Both the position numbers and the translations under genes were made by a program. From the NCBI GenBank assembly GCA_030655135.1, contig JAURWC010000022.1:186001-250000 (forward strand): a stretch of DNA of 64,000 nt, in the 5' to 3' direction. The notes beneath the pieces were generated by a model. The model searched no databases and was not told the DNA's origin. It was given only the letters and a program-made list of their open reading frames with translations. Origin of the DNA: Hyphomicrobiaceae bacterium (GTDB taxonomy: Bacteria; Pseudomonadota; Alphaproteobacteria; Rhizobiales; Hyphomicrobiaceae). Below, one piece after another: positions 50,545-60,337 of this stretch. Position 1 is the stretch's first letter; each line of letters starts with the position of its first letter.

Positions 50545-51444
50545 TCACTGTTTTAAGACCTTGAGCAGCGTCTTGCCGAGTGAAGCCGGGCTGTCGGCGA
50601 TGGCAATGCCGGCAGATCTCATCGCTTCCAGCTTATCTTCGGCCTTGCCTTTGCCGCCCGAAATGATGGCGCCGGCGTGGCCCATGCGCCGGCCCGGCGG
50701 GGCCGTGACGCCTGCAATGAACCCGGCCATCGGCTTCTTGCGGCCCTTCTTGGCCTCGGCCTTGATGAACTCGGCCGCGTCTTCCTCCGCCGAGCCGCCG
50801 ATCTCGCCGATCATGATGATCGACGTCGTTTCGGGGTCGCCCAGGAACAGGTCAAGCATGTCGATGAATTCGGTGCCCTTGACCGGGTCGCCGCCGATGC
50901 CGACGGCTGTGGTCTGGCCCAGGCCTTCCTTCGTGGTCTGGAAGACGGCCTCGTAGGTCAGCGTGCCCGAGCGGGACACGATCCCGACGTTGCCCTTGCG
51001 GAAGATGTTACCGGGCATGATGCCGATCTTGCAGGCCTCGGGCGTCAGCACGCCGGGGCAGTTCGGCCCGAGCAGGCGCGACTTGGAGCCGGTGAGGGCG
51101 CGCTTGACGCGCACCATGTCCATCACCGGGATGCCTTCGGTGATGCAGACGATCAGCGGGATTTCCGCATCGATGGCTTCCAGGATGGCGTCGGCTGCGA
51201 ACGGCGGCGGCACGTAGACGGCGCTGGCGGTTGCGCCGGTCGCCTTCTTTGCGTCGGCCACCGTGTCGTACATCGGAACGTGGGCGAGTTCAGCGTCGGG
51301 ATGCTTGGTGCCGCCCTTGCCGGGCGTGACGCCGGCGACCGTCGGCGTGCCATACGCCAGCGCCTGCTTGGTGTGGAACGTACCCTGACTGCCGGTAATG
51401 CCTTGGCAAATAACTTTCGTAGACTTGTCGACGAGAATGGCCAT
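50545..51444 (-). CDS. sucD: Succinyl-CoA synthetase alpha subunit
   Basis: Alpha subunit that binds CoA and carries the phosphohistidine. 299 residues. CoA-binding Rossmann motif [20 protein letters not shown]; active-site region [20 protein letters not shown] with the phosphorylated His. [20 protein letters not shown] is also conserved. Start ATG 51444. Unusually, a 97-residue membrane protein gene lies between it and sucC. Confidence 0.96.
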   Translation of the reverse strand: MAILVDKSTKVICQGITGSQGTFHTKQALAYGTPTVAGVTPGKGGTKHPDAELAHVPMYDTVADAKKATGATASAVYVPPPFAADAILEAIDAEIPLIVCITEGIPVMDMVRVKRALTGSKSRLLGPNCPGVLTPEACKIGIMPGNIFRKGNVGIVSRSGTLTYEAVFQTTKEGLGQTTAVGIGGDPVKGTEFIDMLDLFLGDPETTSIIMIGEIGGSAEEDAAEFIKAEAKKGRKKPMAGFIAGVTAPPGRRMGHAGAIISGGKGKAEDKLEAMRSAGIAIADSPASLGKTLLKVLKQ

Positions 51445-51561
51445 CAGTCAGCGCCCCGCTTGTTTAGCTTTGAAGCTTTTAGAGCGGTTTGTTGCGCTGC
51501 ATCAAGCCATTCTAACGTCGACTTTGTTCTAATAACAGATCAGCTCGCGCTGGCGCGGGCC

Positions 51562-51855
51562 TCATCCTGCGCTGGCGCGGGCCATGGAGCGGAACAGACC
51601 GCTGATTATGAGGTGCGTTACCAGCAGCACGACGGCGACGATGCCAAACTGCAGCGCATGCTCGAAGCTGTCGGTCTGCTCACCCGGGTAGGGTGTCGTC
51701 TGGCCGATATAGAGAGCGTAACCGGCGAGACCCGCAGCACCTAGGATCGACAAGACGCTGACGAACTTCAGCGCGCCGGGGCCGATGATGGCGGCGATGA
51801 ACTGCAGCACGACAATGGCTGCAGCGATGACCAGAAACTGATCCAACTCAGGCAT
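51562..51855 (-). CDS. Small membrane protein between sucC and sucD, unknown function
   Basis: A 97-residue protein with three hydrophobic helices: FLVIAAAIVVLQFIAAIIGP, VSVLSILGAAGLAGYALYIG, and FGIVAVVLLVTHLIISGLF. A short polar loop (TTPYPGEQTDSFEHALQ) lies before the third. I do not recognise a family. Its position inside the sucCD pair, on the same strand with 117 and 62 bases either side, suggests co-expression with the TCA genes. Confidence 0.65.
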   Translation of the reverse strand: MPELDQFLVIAAAIVVLQFIAAIIGPGALKFVSVLSILGAAGLAGYALYIGQTTPYPGEQTDSFEHALQFGIVAVVLLVTHLIISGLFRSMARASAG

Positions 51856-51917
51856 TTCATTCCTCCAAAGGATTCCTCTGGCTTCTGCGGCCAGTATTGT
51901 TGACGTCTGCCCCGGCC

Positions 51918-53117
51918 TCAGGCCGCCTTCTTCACCTCGGCGGTGATTTTGGCGGCGGCATCGGCCAGATCGTCGGCGGGCACGATTTTCAGGCCGCTCT
52001 TGGCCAGGATTTCCTTGCCGAGGTCGACGTTCGTGCCTTCCAGACGCACCACCAGCGGCACCTTGATGTCCATCTCGCGGGCGGCGGCGATGACGCCTTC
52101 CGCGATGATGTCACAGCGCATGATGCCGCCGAAGATGTTGACCAGGATGCCTTTAACGGCCGGATCCGACAAGATGATCTTGAATGCCGCCTGCACCTTC
52201 TCCTTGGAAGCGCCGCCGCCGACGTCGAGGAAGTTGGCGGGCTCGGCCCCGTAAAGCTTGATGATGTCCATCGTCGCCATGGCCAGGCCGGCGCCGTTCA
52301 CCATGCAGCCGATGGTGCCATCCAGCTTGACGTAGGACAGGTCGTGCTTGGACGCCTCGATCTCCATCGGGTCCTCCTCGCCCTCGTCGCGCAGGGCGAC
52401 GACGTCGGGGTGCCGGTAGAGAGCATTGCCGTCGAAGTTGATCTTGCCGTCGAGGCAGATCAGCTTGCCGTCCTTGGTGACCACCAGCGGGTTGATCTCG
52501 AGCAGGCTCATGTCCTTCTCCACCACCATGCGGTAGAGATTTTCGATCAGCTTGGAGCACTGCTTGACGAGGTCGCCCTTGAGGCCCAGCGCGTAGGCGA
52601 TCTTGCGGCCGTGATGGGCCTGGAAGCCGGTGGCCGGATCGATCGACATCGTCATGATCTTCTCGGGCGTGTCGTGCGCCACCTTCTCGATGTCCATGCC
52701 GCCTTCGGTGGAGGCGATGAAGGCAACGCGCGCCGTCTCGCGGTCGACAAGCGCGGAGAGATAGAGCTCGCGCTCGATCTGCGAGCCGTCTTCGACGTAG
52801 AGGCGGTTGACGACGCGGCCGGCCGGGCCGGTCTGGATCGTGACGAGGGTGTTGCCGAGCATCTCAGTGGCGAACTGCTTCACCTCGTCAATCGACTTGG
52901 CGATGCGGACGCCGCCCTTCTCGCCCGCGGCCTTCTCTTTGAACGTGCCCTTGCCGCGGCCGCCGGCGTGGATCTGCGATTTCACGACCCAGACCGGGCC
53001 GGGGAGCTTTTTGGCGGCAGCGACGGCTTCGTCAGCCGTGAAGGCCGGGAAGCCTTGGCCTGTCGGGACGCCGTACTGACGGTAAAGGTCTTTGGCCTGG
53101 TATTCGTGGATGTTCAT
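51918..53117 (-). CDS. sucC: Succinyl-CoA synthetase beta subunit (ADP/GDP-forming)
   Basis: ATP-grasp subunit that binds nucleotide and works with SucD. 399 residues, starting [20 protein letters not shown]. Nucleotide-binding [39 protein letters not shown] for the Mg-binding Asp/Asn; and [10 protein letters not shown]-like [21 protein letters not shown]-terminal [23 protein letters not shown] sequence precedes the ATG. Directly upstream lies a four-helix-bundle cassette that splits sucC from mdh. Confidence 0.96.
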   Translation of the reverse strand: MNIHEYQAKDLYRQYGVPTGQGFPAFTADEAVAAAKKLPGPVWVVKSQIHAGGRGKGTFKEKAAGEKGGVRIAKSIDEVKQFATEMLGNTLVTIQTGPAGRVVNRLYVEDGSQIERELYLSALVDRETARVAFIASTEGGMDIEKVAHDTPEKIMTMSIDPATGFQAHHGRKIAYALGLKGDLVKQCSKLIENLYRMVVEKDMSLLEINPLVVTKDGKLICLDGKINFDGNALYRHPDVVALRDEGEEDPMEIEASKHDLSYVKLDGTIGCMVNGAGLAMATMDIIKLYGAEPANFLDVGGGASKEKVQAAFKIILSDPAVKGILVNIFGGIMRCDIIAEGVIAAAREMDIKVPLVVRLEGTNVDLGKEILAKSGLKIVPADDLADAAAKITAEVKKAA

Positions 53118-53127
53118 GAGGAACCTC

Positions 53128-53158
53128 GTGAGTGGGGAGTGGTGAGTCGGGAGTGGGA
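53128..53158. repeat. Left flank repeat of the four-helix-bundle cassette
   Basis: A G-rich tract of GTGAGT/GGGAGT words (GTGAGTGGGGAGTGGTGAGT, then CGGGAGTGGG). A similar tract in inverted orientation lies at 53536-53573, on the other side of the four-helix-bundle gene. Confidence 0.6.
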
Positions 53159-53171
53159 TGGGCGCAGCCCG

Positions 53172-53534
53172 CTACTTGCTCTCCAGACTTCGAATAAGCG
53201 ACCTAAGCATCTTGCTAACGCGTATCGTCAGATCCATCACGAGCTGAATGCGGGAGGCGGCGGCCAACTGAACTCGCTCGCAAAGCAGAAGAAGAGTTTC
53301 CAACTCGCGTATTGAACCCTGGCTAATGCGAAGGAACTGAACGTACATCGCCCGTGTATCACGGCCGTAGCCTTCAGCGATGTTCGCCGGTACCGACACG
53401 GCGGCTCGTCTAATTTGCGATGTCATTGCAAACTGCTCATGTTTCGGGAATGCCTCGGTCAACTTGTAGCAAGCGGCCGCCAAGTCCATCGCTACCTGCC
53501 AGACATCCAAATCCTGATAGGAAGCGATCGCCAT
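53172..53534 (-). CDS. Four-helix-bundle protein, 23S rRNA intervening-sequence (S23) family
   Basis: A 120-residue helical protein: YQDLDVWQVAMDLAAACYKL, TSQIRRAAVSVPANIAEGYG, FLRISQGSIRELETLLLLCE, then a final helix. This is the S23 family, first seen inside 23S rRNA intervening sequences and now known widely as free-standing genes of unknown function. Start ATG 53534. Its GC content is below that of the flanking TCA genes and it is bracketed by inverted GTGAGT-rich tracts, consistent with insertion as a small mobile cassette between mdh and sucC. Confidence 0.88.
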   Translation of the reverse strand: MAIASYQDLDVWQVAMDLAAACYKLTEAFPKHEQFAMTSQIRRAAVSVPANIAEGYGRDTRAMYVQFLRISQGSIRELETLLLLCERVQLAAASRIQLVMDLTIRVSKMLRSLIRSLESK

Positions 53535-53535
53535 T

Positions 53536-54604
<1,069 letters not shown>

Positions 54605-54741
54605 TCAAAAGGGCTGGTGCGCGGGCAGGCAGGAATTCGTTTCGCACGCGCGAGAAGATCCGCGTTCGTAGGACGAATTGCCGGATGGCTCAAGCCCAAG
54701 TCGTACGCGGAACGGTGGGCATCGACCAAAAGACGATCGCC

Positions 54742-55884
54742 TCAGTCTTTCGGGGCGTCTTCGTTTCCGGAATGCGCGTGCCGGCCGAGGCGATTGGCGC
54801 GGGCGCGCAGGAAAGCCTCCGAGCGCATCTCGGTCAGGCGCGAGGCGGTGCGCTGGAAGGCTTCGGCGCCGTCGCCGCTGGGATAGAGCTGGTCGGGCTC
54901 GGCGTCGGCCGATGCGATCAGACAGACGCGGCCGTCATAGAGTGTGTCGATCAAATTGATCAGGCGGCGCGCCTCGTTGCGCCGGGCGGGGCCGAGCACG
55001 GGAATGCCGTCGATCAGAACCGTGTGGAATTCGTGAGCGATGCGCAGGTAGTCAAGCGACCCCAGCGGCTGCTCGCACAGATCGGCGAAGTTGAAACGCG
55101 CGGCGCCCATTGAGGCCTTCGGTACGCGCAGCTTGCGGCCCTTCACGTCCAGGTCGATCGCGTCGGAGGGATGCCGCCCGGTGAGCCGCAGCCAGTGGCG
55201 GTCGAGTTCGGCACGCGCCGTCTCATCGGCCGGGGTGAAGTACAGGCGTTCGCCCGACAGCTTGTCCAGCCGGAAGTCCTTGGCGGATTGCACCTCCAGG
55301 ATGTCGACGTTGTCCTTCAGCAGATCGATGAAGGGCACGAACAGCTGGCGATTGAGGCCGTTCCGGTACAGGTCGTCGGGGTGGGCGTTGGACGTCGTGA
55401 CCAGCACCACGCCGCGCTCGAACAGAACCTTGAACAGGCGGCTCAGGATCATGGCGTCGGCGATGTCGGTCACCTGCATCTCGTCGAAGCAGACCAGGCC
55501 GCTCTCGGAGGCGATCTCGCCGGCGACAAAAGGGATGGGGTCGCCGTCCGTGGTGGCGCGGCCGCGGGCGATACGATCGTGGACGTCGGCCATGAACTCG
55601 TGGAAGTGCAGCCGCGTCTTGGGGCTGAAGTCGACGTCTTCGAAGAAGAGGTCCATCAGCATGGTTTTGCCGCGGCCGACGCCGCCGTGGAGGTAGAGGC
55701 CTTTCGGCGCCTCGGTCCGGCCCCAACGGAACATGGACAACAACCCGCCGCGATCGGGCTTCCACCCGGCCAGGCTGCTGGCAACGGCCTGCAGGCGATC
55801 GACGGCTGCTTCCTGAGCTAGGTCTGGCTCGATTTCGCGAAGGGCGAGGCGGCGCCGGTAGCTGCCGATGATGTCGTTCGCCAT
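54742..55884 (-). CDS. zapE: Cell division protein ZapE (AFG1-like ATPase)
   Basis: AFG1/ZapE-family P-loop ATPase associated with the divisome and, for mitochondrial relatives, respiratory-chain quality control. 380 residues from ATG 55884, with GGGGTAGG upstream; ATG 55911 is an alternative. Walker A (GLYLHGGVGRGKTMLMDLFF), Walker B (ESGLVCFDEMQVTDIADAMI), sensor region VLVTTSNAHPDDLYRNGLNR. Placement directly upstream of mdh is common in Alphaproteobacteria. Confidence 0.93.
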   Translation of the reverse strand: MANDIIGSYRRRLALREIEPDLAQEAAVDRLQAVASSLAGWKPDRGGLLSMFRWGRTEAPKGLYLHGGVGRGKTMLMDLFFEDVDFSPKTRLHFHEFMADVHDRIARGRATTDGDPIPFVAGEIASESGLVCFDEMQVTDIADAMILSRLFKVLFERGVVLVTTSNAHPDDLYRNGLNRQLFVPFIDLLKDNVDILEVQSAKDFRLDKLSGERLYFTPADETARAELDRHWLRLTGRHPSDAIDLDVKGRKLRVPKASMGAARFNFADLCEQPLGSLDYLRIAHEFHTVLIDGIPVLGPARRNEARRLINLIDTLYDGRVCLIASADAEPDQLYPSGDGAEAFQRTASRLTEMRSEAFLRARANRLGRHAHSGNEDAPKD

Positions 55885-56177
55885 TCGGCGGCCTACCCCT
55901 TGCGCCTGCATTTGGCCGCTTGATACCGGACGGCGCGACGGAATGCCACTTTTCGTAAGCGTCAACCCGACACATCTAGGTGGTAGGCTATGTGGCAACG
56001 CAGCAATTCTGCACGCGTCAGGACTATAGTGCCTTATTATTAGACGTTTATATGCCTTTGTGCATCGCAGATGTGGAACAGTCAACGGCCACAATTTTGC
56101 TAAGCTAAACGTCTTGAAAGGCGGCGCCGTTAACCACGCGGCCCACTTCTAGAGGGACCAGAGATCGGAGTTTCATC

Positions 56178-56753
56178 ATGAGCGAACACCGGACCTGGGG
56201 AGGAACGATCAGAAAGCTGTGGCCGAAAGAAACAACCAAGTTTCGCGACCACCTCTTACGTCTCGATAAGGACAGCCGCCGGATGCGCTTCGCACACGGC
56301 GTTTCCGATAGCTTCATCGAAGACTATGCCGCCCGGATGGGCGACATGGGATCGATCGTCTACGCTTATGTCTTGGACGGCGAGGTGCGGGGTGCGGCCG
56401 AACTCAAGAAGCTTGGCGACACCTGGGGCAAGGAAGCCGAGGCGGCATTCTCGGTTGAGGTCGCCTACCAGGAGCATGGCGTCGGCACCGAACTGATGGG
56501 CCGCGTCATTCGCGCGGCGCGTAACCGTAGCGTGCAGCAACTCTATATGAGCTGCTTAGCCGAGAACGCGAAGATGCAGACGATTGCCCGCAAGCACGAA
56601 GCGGCGCTGCGTTTCGAATTTGGCGACGTTGTCGGAGAGATTGTGCCGCAAGGCCCAAATTACTTTTCGATCATGGCGGAAGCCATGGACGATCGCGCCG
56701 GATATTTGATGGCTGTTCTCGATCTGCAGACACGCGTTGCGAAAGCGGCCTGA
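56178..56753 (+). CDS. GNAT-family N-acetyltransferase
   Basis: A 191-residue acetyl-CoA-dependent acyltransferase. The GNAT core shows AFSVEVAYQEHGVGTELMGR, the acetyl-CoA pyrophosphate loop (GVGTELM resembles Q/RxxGxG/A), followed by VQQLYMSCLAENAKMQTIAR. The N-terminal HLLRLDKDSRRMRFAHGVSD resembles the GNAT domains seen attached to acyl-CoA synthetase-type protein acetyltransferases. Acceptor unknown. Divergent from zapE across a 293-base AT-rich gap (55885-56177) with no gene. Confidence 0.85.
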   Translation: MSEHRTWGGTIRKLWPKETTKFRDHLLRLDKDSRRMRFAHGVSDSFIEDYAARMGDMGSIVYAYVLDGEVRGAAELKKLGDTWGKEAEAAFSVEVAYQEHGVGTELMGRVIRAARNRSVQQLYMSCLAENAKMQTIARKHEAALRFEFGDVVGEIVPQGPNYFSIMAEAMDDRAGYLMAVLDLQTRVAKAA

Positions 56754-57032
56754 CGTGTTTTGACGCGTGGCGGTCGGCGCCGCTCACGCGATTTTCTTTC
56801 CTGCACCGCCAATTTTTTGCACTGCGGCGGCGCCGCCGCGTGACTCAACTTCTCTCGAAATCCCGCTAGGGCCTTTGGAAAACTCGCAAAAATGAGTCTT
56901 CGGCGCAACACTTTGCGGCGCTGACAGAGAAATCTGCATTGTGAATCAATAATCACAGTCAACAAATTCCGCGAACTTGCTCATATTTTTTTTGTGTTCG
57001 AAATGATTCGGACTTCTAGAGGGAGAACTACA

Positions 57033-57182
57033 ATGGCTAAGGCAACTGCACGTAAGGCTGTGAAGAAGGCTCCGGCGAAGAAGGCTCGCGCTGCTGCGAA
57101 GAAGCCGGTCGCTCGTAAGGCCGCAAAGACCGTGAAGAAGGCTGCTCCGCGCGCCGCTGCAAAGAAGCGCAAGGCCGCCTAA
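57033..57182 (+). CDS. Histone H1-like lysine/alanine-rich DNA-binding protein
   Basis: A 49-residue protein composed almost entirely of Lys, Ala, Arg, Pro and Val: MAKATARKAVKKAPAKKARA through APRAAAKKRKAA. No globular domain. It resembles bacterial histone-H1-like and AlgP-type tails that bind and compact DNA. Start ATG 57033, with GGGAG eight bases upstream. Preceded by a 279-base gap (56754-57032) with an AT-rich end (CATATTTTTTTTGTG) suited to a strong promoter, and followed by a good terminator, so it is its own transcription unit. Confidence 0.8.
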   Translation: MAKATARKAVKKAPAKKARAAAKKPVARKAAKTVKKAAPRAAAKKRKAA

Positions 57183-57252
57183 GACTCGCGCCATCTCGCG
57201 CCGGGCCTGGGCACCCGGAACGTCGATGGCGCAGTCCGACTTCAGGCTCTCC

Positions 57253-57294
57253 AAGACCGGTGGCCGCGTGATGCGCCGCCGGTCTTCTTTTTTT
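57253..57294 (+). terminator. Terminator of the histone-like gene
   Basis: Stem AAGACCGG / CCGGTCTT (57253-57286), then CTTTTTTT. It lies about 70 bases past the stop. Confidence 0.8.
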
Positions 57295-57310
57295 GGGGGG
57301 CGTAGTCGCG

Positions 57311-57703
57311 TCAGTCCGCGTTGAACTGGTCCTGGAACTTGCCGGGGAAGTGGCAGACGGCTTCGATGTTGTGGCCGTCGGGATCGAGGACGAAGGCGGC
57401 GTAGTAGGCCGCGTGATAATCCGGGCGAAGTCCCGGTGGCCCGTTGTCGCTGCCGCCGGCTTTCAGGGCCGCTTCGTAAAAGGCCTGCACGGCGGCGCGA
57501 TCGTCAGCCGCAAAGGCGACGTGAAGCCGGCCCTTGAGGGCCTGGCCTGTGCCAATCCAGAATTGCGGGCGGCCGGGATGACCGAAGCCCGCGCCATCAT
57601 CGCCAAGCGTCACGCACACCAGTTTCAGCGGCGCCAGGGCTGCCGTGTAAAACGCCTTCGAGCGCGCGAAGTCTGAAACCGGAAAGCCGATGTGGTCGAG
57701 CAT
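57311..57703 (-). CDS. VOC-family (glyoxalase/bleomycin-resistance fold) protein
   Basis: A 130-residue vicinal-oxygen-chelate protein. Two beta-alpha-beta-beta-beta modules: MLDHIGFPVSDFARSKAFYT with the first metal-ligand-type His, and LHVAFAADDRAAVQAFYEAA. The C-terminal strand YAAFVLDPDGHNIEAVCH carries the usual Glu. The substrate cannot be told from sequence; such proteins range from isomerases to drug-binding proteins. Convergent with the histone-like gene. Confidence 0.88.
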   Translation of the reverse strand: MLDHIGFPVSDFARSKAFYTAALAPLKLVCVTLGDDGAGFGHPGRPQFWIGTGQALKGRLHVAFAADDRAAVQAFYEAALKAGGSDNGPPGLRPDYHAAYYAAFVLDPDGHNIEAVCHFPGKFQDQFNAD

Positions 57704-57722
57704 TGGCGGAGACCTCCAACAG

Positions 57723-57830
57723 GTGTCATCCCCGGGCTCGTCCCGGGGATCCCGAGTGCCGCTAGGTTTGACGTTATCTAACTAAGGTTCAACCCAAGCC
57801 GGGAGAGGGATCCCCGGAACAAGTCCGCAG
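57723..57830. repeat. Inverted-repeat element, GTCATCCCCGGG family, imperfect copy
   Basis: Left end GTCATCCCCGGGCTCGTCCC, then GGGGATCCCGAG. The right end GGGATCCCCGGAACAAGTCC is the mirrored but decayed counterpart. Core of about 50 bases. Located between the VOC and sdhB genes, upstream of VOC and downstream of sdhB. Confidence 0.65.
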
Positions 57831-57911
57831 ATGCCCGCTGTAAGGAGATGCCTGGCGCAGCTTTCGATCGATCGCGCTTGGCTGTTTGCGAAGAAGCCAT
57901 TGACGCGTAGG

Positions 57912-58691
57912 CTAAACGCGGCGCTCGACCATGAGTTTCTTCAACTCAGCGATGGCCTTGGCCGGGTTGAGACCCTTGGGGCAAGCCTTGGTGCAATTCA
58001 TGATGGTGTGGCAGCGGTAGAGCCGGAAGGGATCTTCCAGATTATCGAGGCGGTCGCCGGTCGCTTCATCGCGGCTGTCGACGACCCAGCGGTAGGCCTG
58101 CAGCAGGATGGCGGGGCCCAGGTAGCGATCGGAATTCCACCAGTAGCTGGGGCACGAGGTCGAGCAGCAGGCGCACAGGATGCACTCGTACAAGCCATCC
58201 AGCTTTTCGCGGTCGTCGCGGGACTGCTTCCACTCTTTCGGCGGCGAGGGCGTGTCGGTCTGCAACCAGGGCTCGATGGAGCGGTGCTGGGCGTAGAAGT
58301 TGGTCATGTCCGGCACGAGGTCCTTGATGACCTCCATGTGCGGCAGCGGATAGATCTTCACGGCACCGTCGATCTCGCCGCAGCCGCGCAGGCAGGCCAG
58401 CGTGTTGGTGCCGTCGATGTTCATGGAGCACGAGCCGCAGATGCCTTCGCGGCAGGAGCGGCGGAAGGTCAACGTCGGGTCGATCTCGTTCTTGATCTTG
58501 ATCAGGGCGTCGAGGACCATCGGGCCGCACTGGTCGAGGTTCAGCCAGTAGGTGTCGACGTGCGGGTTCTTGCCGTCGTCCTCGTTCCAGCGATAGATCT
58601 TGAACTCGCGCCAGTTATCGCCAGCGCCCTTCTCGTTCCAGGTCTTGCCCGGTTCAACCTTGGAGTTCTTGGGGAGCGTCAGCTGAACCAT
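57912..58691 (-). CDS. sdhB: Succinate dehydrogenase iron-sulfur subunit
   Basis: Iron-sulfur subunit of complex II, passing electrons from SdhA to quinone. 259 residues. The [2Fe-2S] ligands are in [21 protein letters not shown], the [4Fe-4S] ligands in [17 protein letters not shown], and the [3Fe-4S] ligands in [17 protein letters not shown]. Start ATG 58691. Unlike the usual sdhCDAB operon, no sdhA, sdhC or sdhD is present here; the upstream 219 bases hold two repeat copies and then an unrelated gene. Confidence 0.97.
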   Translation of the reverse strand: MVQLTLPKNSKVEPGKTWNEKGAGDNWREFKIYRWNEDDGKNPHVDTYWLNLDQCGPMVLDALIKIKNEIDPTLTFRRSCREGICGSCSMNIDGTNTLACLRGCGEIDGAVKIYPLPHMEVIKDLVPDMTNFYAQHRSIEPWLQTDTPSPPKEWKQSRDDREKLDGLYECILCACCSTSCPSYWWNSDRYLGPAILLQAYRWVVDSRDEATGDRLDNLEDPFRLYRCHTIMNCTKACPKGLNPAKAIAELKKLMVERRV

Positions 58692-58812
58692 GGAGGGGCC
58701 GGTGTCCGTTCATCGCCTAGAATAGTTCTAGTGATGCGGCGCGAGCTGGCAGCTTGTCAACGGCGCGATGGTCGCGTTTCAACGGCTTCGGCCGGGACGG
58801 CGGCTCGTTTTA

Positions 58813-58911
58813 CCGTGCTTCTCATCGGAAAACCGCGGCACACTTTTCCGGAAGCACGCTGTTTTGCCGTGCTTCTTACCGGAAAACCGCGGCACTTTTC
58901 CGGAAGCACTC
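58813..58911. repeat. Two copies of the GTGCTTCTTAYCGG palindromic repeat
   Basis: Copies at 58813-58858 and 58867-58911, same orientation, eight bases apart. Both carry CCGGAAAACCGCGGCAC or the close variant, with GGAAGCAC ends. The second copy is shorter by two bases in the centre and abuts the stop codon of the next gene. Confidence 0.87.
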
Positions 58912-59570
58912 TAGTCGATGCGATGTTTCTTGAGGTCGCGGACGAGAACGGTCAGGCGATCGGCGACATCGAGGCCCGTATCGACCGAGGCTTTGAGGGT
59001 AGCGCGGTTCTGGATCAGCTTGTTCAGGCGATCCTGGCATTCGCCGAAGCCGAAGAACAGCTGCTCAGGGGCGTTGATCTCGCCATCTTCCACCGCGCAC
59101 ATGACGTCGAAGGCGGCCTGTGAGGCCAGCACCAGCATCGACGCGACGTCGTTGACGAGTTGCTGGTAGAGCTGAGTTTGCGCGGCGCTGATGCGCGGGC
59201 CGTGCACGCCGAACTTCAGGGGCGACGCCGAGGCACCCTCGCCGGCAAAGAGCTTGGGGTTGCGCTGGAAGCGGCGGAAGATCTCGGTCAAGCCCAGGCA
59301 GCAGGATTCCAGATCGCGAAGCGCGGTGCTGGCCTTGCGCTTGGTGCGCGAACGGTCGGCCGTCTTTTCCTGGGCCATCCAGTTGATGGTGGCAATCGAG
59401 GAGACGGCGCCCAGCGCGGCGATAGCCGGCAGCACCGCAGTGAAGGGGTCCGGCGCATTGCGCGTGTCGCCGTCGGAGGGCGCGGGCACGGTTGGGCCGG
59501 GCGGCTCCGATGCTGCGGGCTTACCCTTGTCCTTCTTCCTGAAACCCTTGATGTCCAACGGTCTTATCAT
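58911..59570 (-). CDS. Hypothetical protein with one hydrophobic helix
   Basis: A 219-residue protein of unknown family. N-terminus basic and then Pro/Gly/Asp-rich (DKGKPAASEPPGPTVPAPSD). A hydrophobic helix follows (TAVLPAIAALGAVSSIATIN), then a long helical, mostly polar domain (QLYQQLVNDVASMLVLASQA, LFFGFGECQDRLNKLIQNRA). Start ATG 59570 with GGAA upstream; the frame is open further upstream. Its TAG stop immediately precedes a repeat copy. No function can be assigned. Confidence 0.6.
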   Translation of the reverse strand: MIRPLDIKGFRKKDKGKPAASEPPGPTVPAPSDGDTRNAPDPFTAVLPAIAALGAVSSIATINWMAQEKTADRSRTKRKASTALRDLESCCLGLTEIFRRFQRNPKLFAGEGASASPLKFGVHGPRISAAQTQLYQQLVNDVASMLVLASQAAFDVMCAVEDGEINAPEQLFFGFGECQDRLNKLIQNRATLKASVDTGLDVADRLTVLVRDLKKHRID

Positions 59571-59698
59571 TTCCAGATCAGCGTGCACGGGCGGCGCCCA
59601 GTCATAGTTGGCCGCGGCAACGCGCGAAACAGAAACATTCGTGCGGCAAGGATGCGGCAGAACCGTGCCGCCGCACCGCAAGCCTGCGGCCGCCGGTT

Positions 59699-60337
59699 CT
59701 AAAGGTCGAAAAAGTCTCCGGTGCGCTGATTGAGCACCGAGAGCTTGCCGACCTTAATGTCGAAATGCGCCCCGTGAAGGGCAATGCGGCCCTGGGCTTC
59801 CAGCTGCTGGATGAAGGGGAACGTGCGCAAATTGTCGAGCGATGTCTTGATGGCCTCGAGTTCCAGCTTGCTGGCCAGGGCGGAGCGTGACGTGCCTTGA
59901 TGGGAGGCGAGCACCCGCATCCGGGCGTCGTCGAGCATCGAGATCCATTTGGTGATGAAATGCGCCTCGGTCTCAATCGCGGTGTTCTGTTCGATTGCAG
60001 CCTTCACGCCGCCGCAGCCGGAATGGCCCATGATGACGATGTGCTTCACCCGCAGGTTCAAGGCCGCATATTCGAGTGCCGCGGAGACGCCGTGGAATTT
60101 GCCGCCCGTCTCGTAGGGGGGCACCAGATTGGCAATATTGCGCATCACGAACAGTTCTCCCGGCATCGCCGAGAAGATCGTTTCGGGGTCCACGCGACTA
60201 TCACAGCACGAGATAATAAACGTGTCCGGGCTCTGGCCGTGTGTGGCAAGCTCCTCGTAGTGATTGGCATTCGGCGTGAAATGGCGGAAGTGGAAGCGGC
60301 GATACCGGTCGGTCAGGTTCTCGGGAAAATGGGTCAT
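59699..60337 (-). CDS. Beta-class carbonic anhydrase
   Basis: Zinc enzyme interconverting CO2 and bicarbonate. 212 residues. Zinc ligands and the catalytic dyad are in FIISCCDSRVDPETIFSAMP (Cys, Asp-Arg) and IVIMGHSGCGGVKAAIEQNT (His, Cys). Start ATG 60337 overlaps the end of nhaA by four bases, so the two genes are coupled. In an EMC-pathway organism bicarbonate supply matters because crotonyl-CoA carboxylase/reductase and propionyl-CoA carboxylase fix CO2 or bicarbonate; that link is inference. Confidence 0.95.
   Translation of the reverse strand: MTHFPENLTDRYRRFHFRHFTPNANHYEELATHGQSPDTFIISCCDSRVDPETIFSAMPGELFVMRNIANLVPPYETGGKFHGVSAALEYAALNLRVKHIVIMGHSGCGGVKAAIEQNTAIETEAHFITKWISMLDDARMRVLASHQGTSRSALASKLELEAIKTSLDNLRTFPFIQQLEAQGRIALHGAHFDIKVGKLSVLNQRTGDFFDL

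Noticed and set aside
55885-56094. N-terminal extension of ZapE
   Set aside because: AT-rich, divergent-promoter-like DNA; family similarity starts around ATG 55884 and the extension lacks it.
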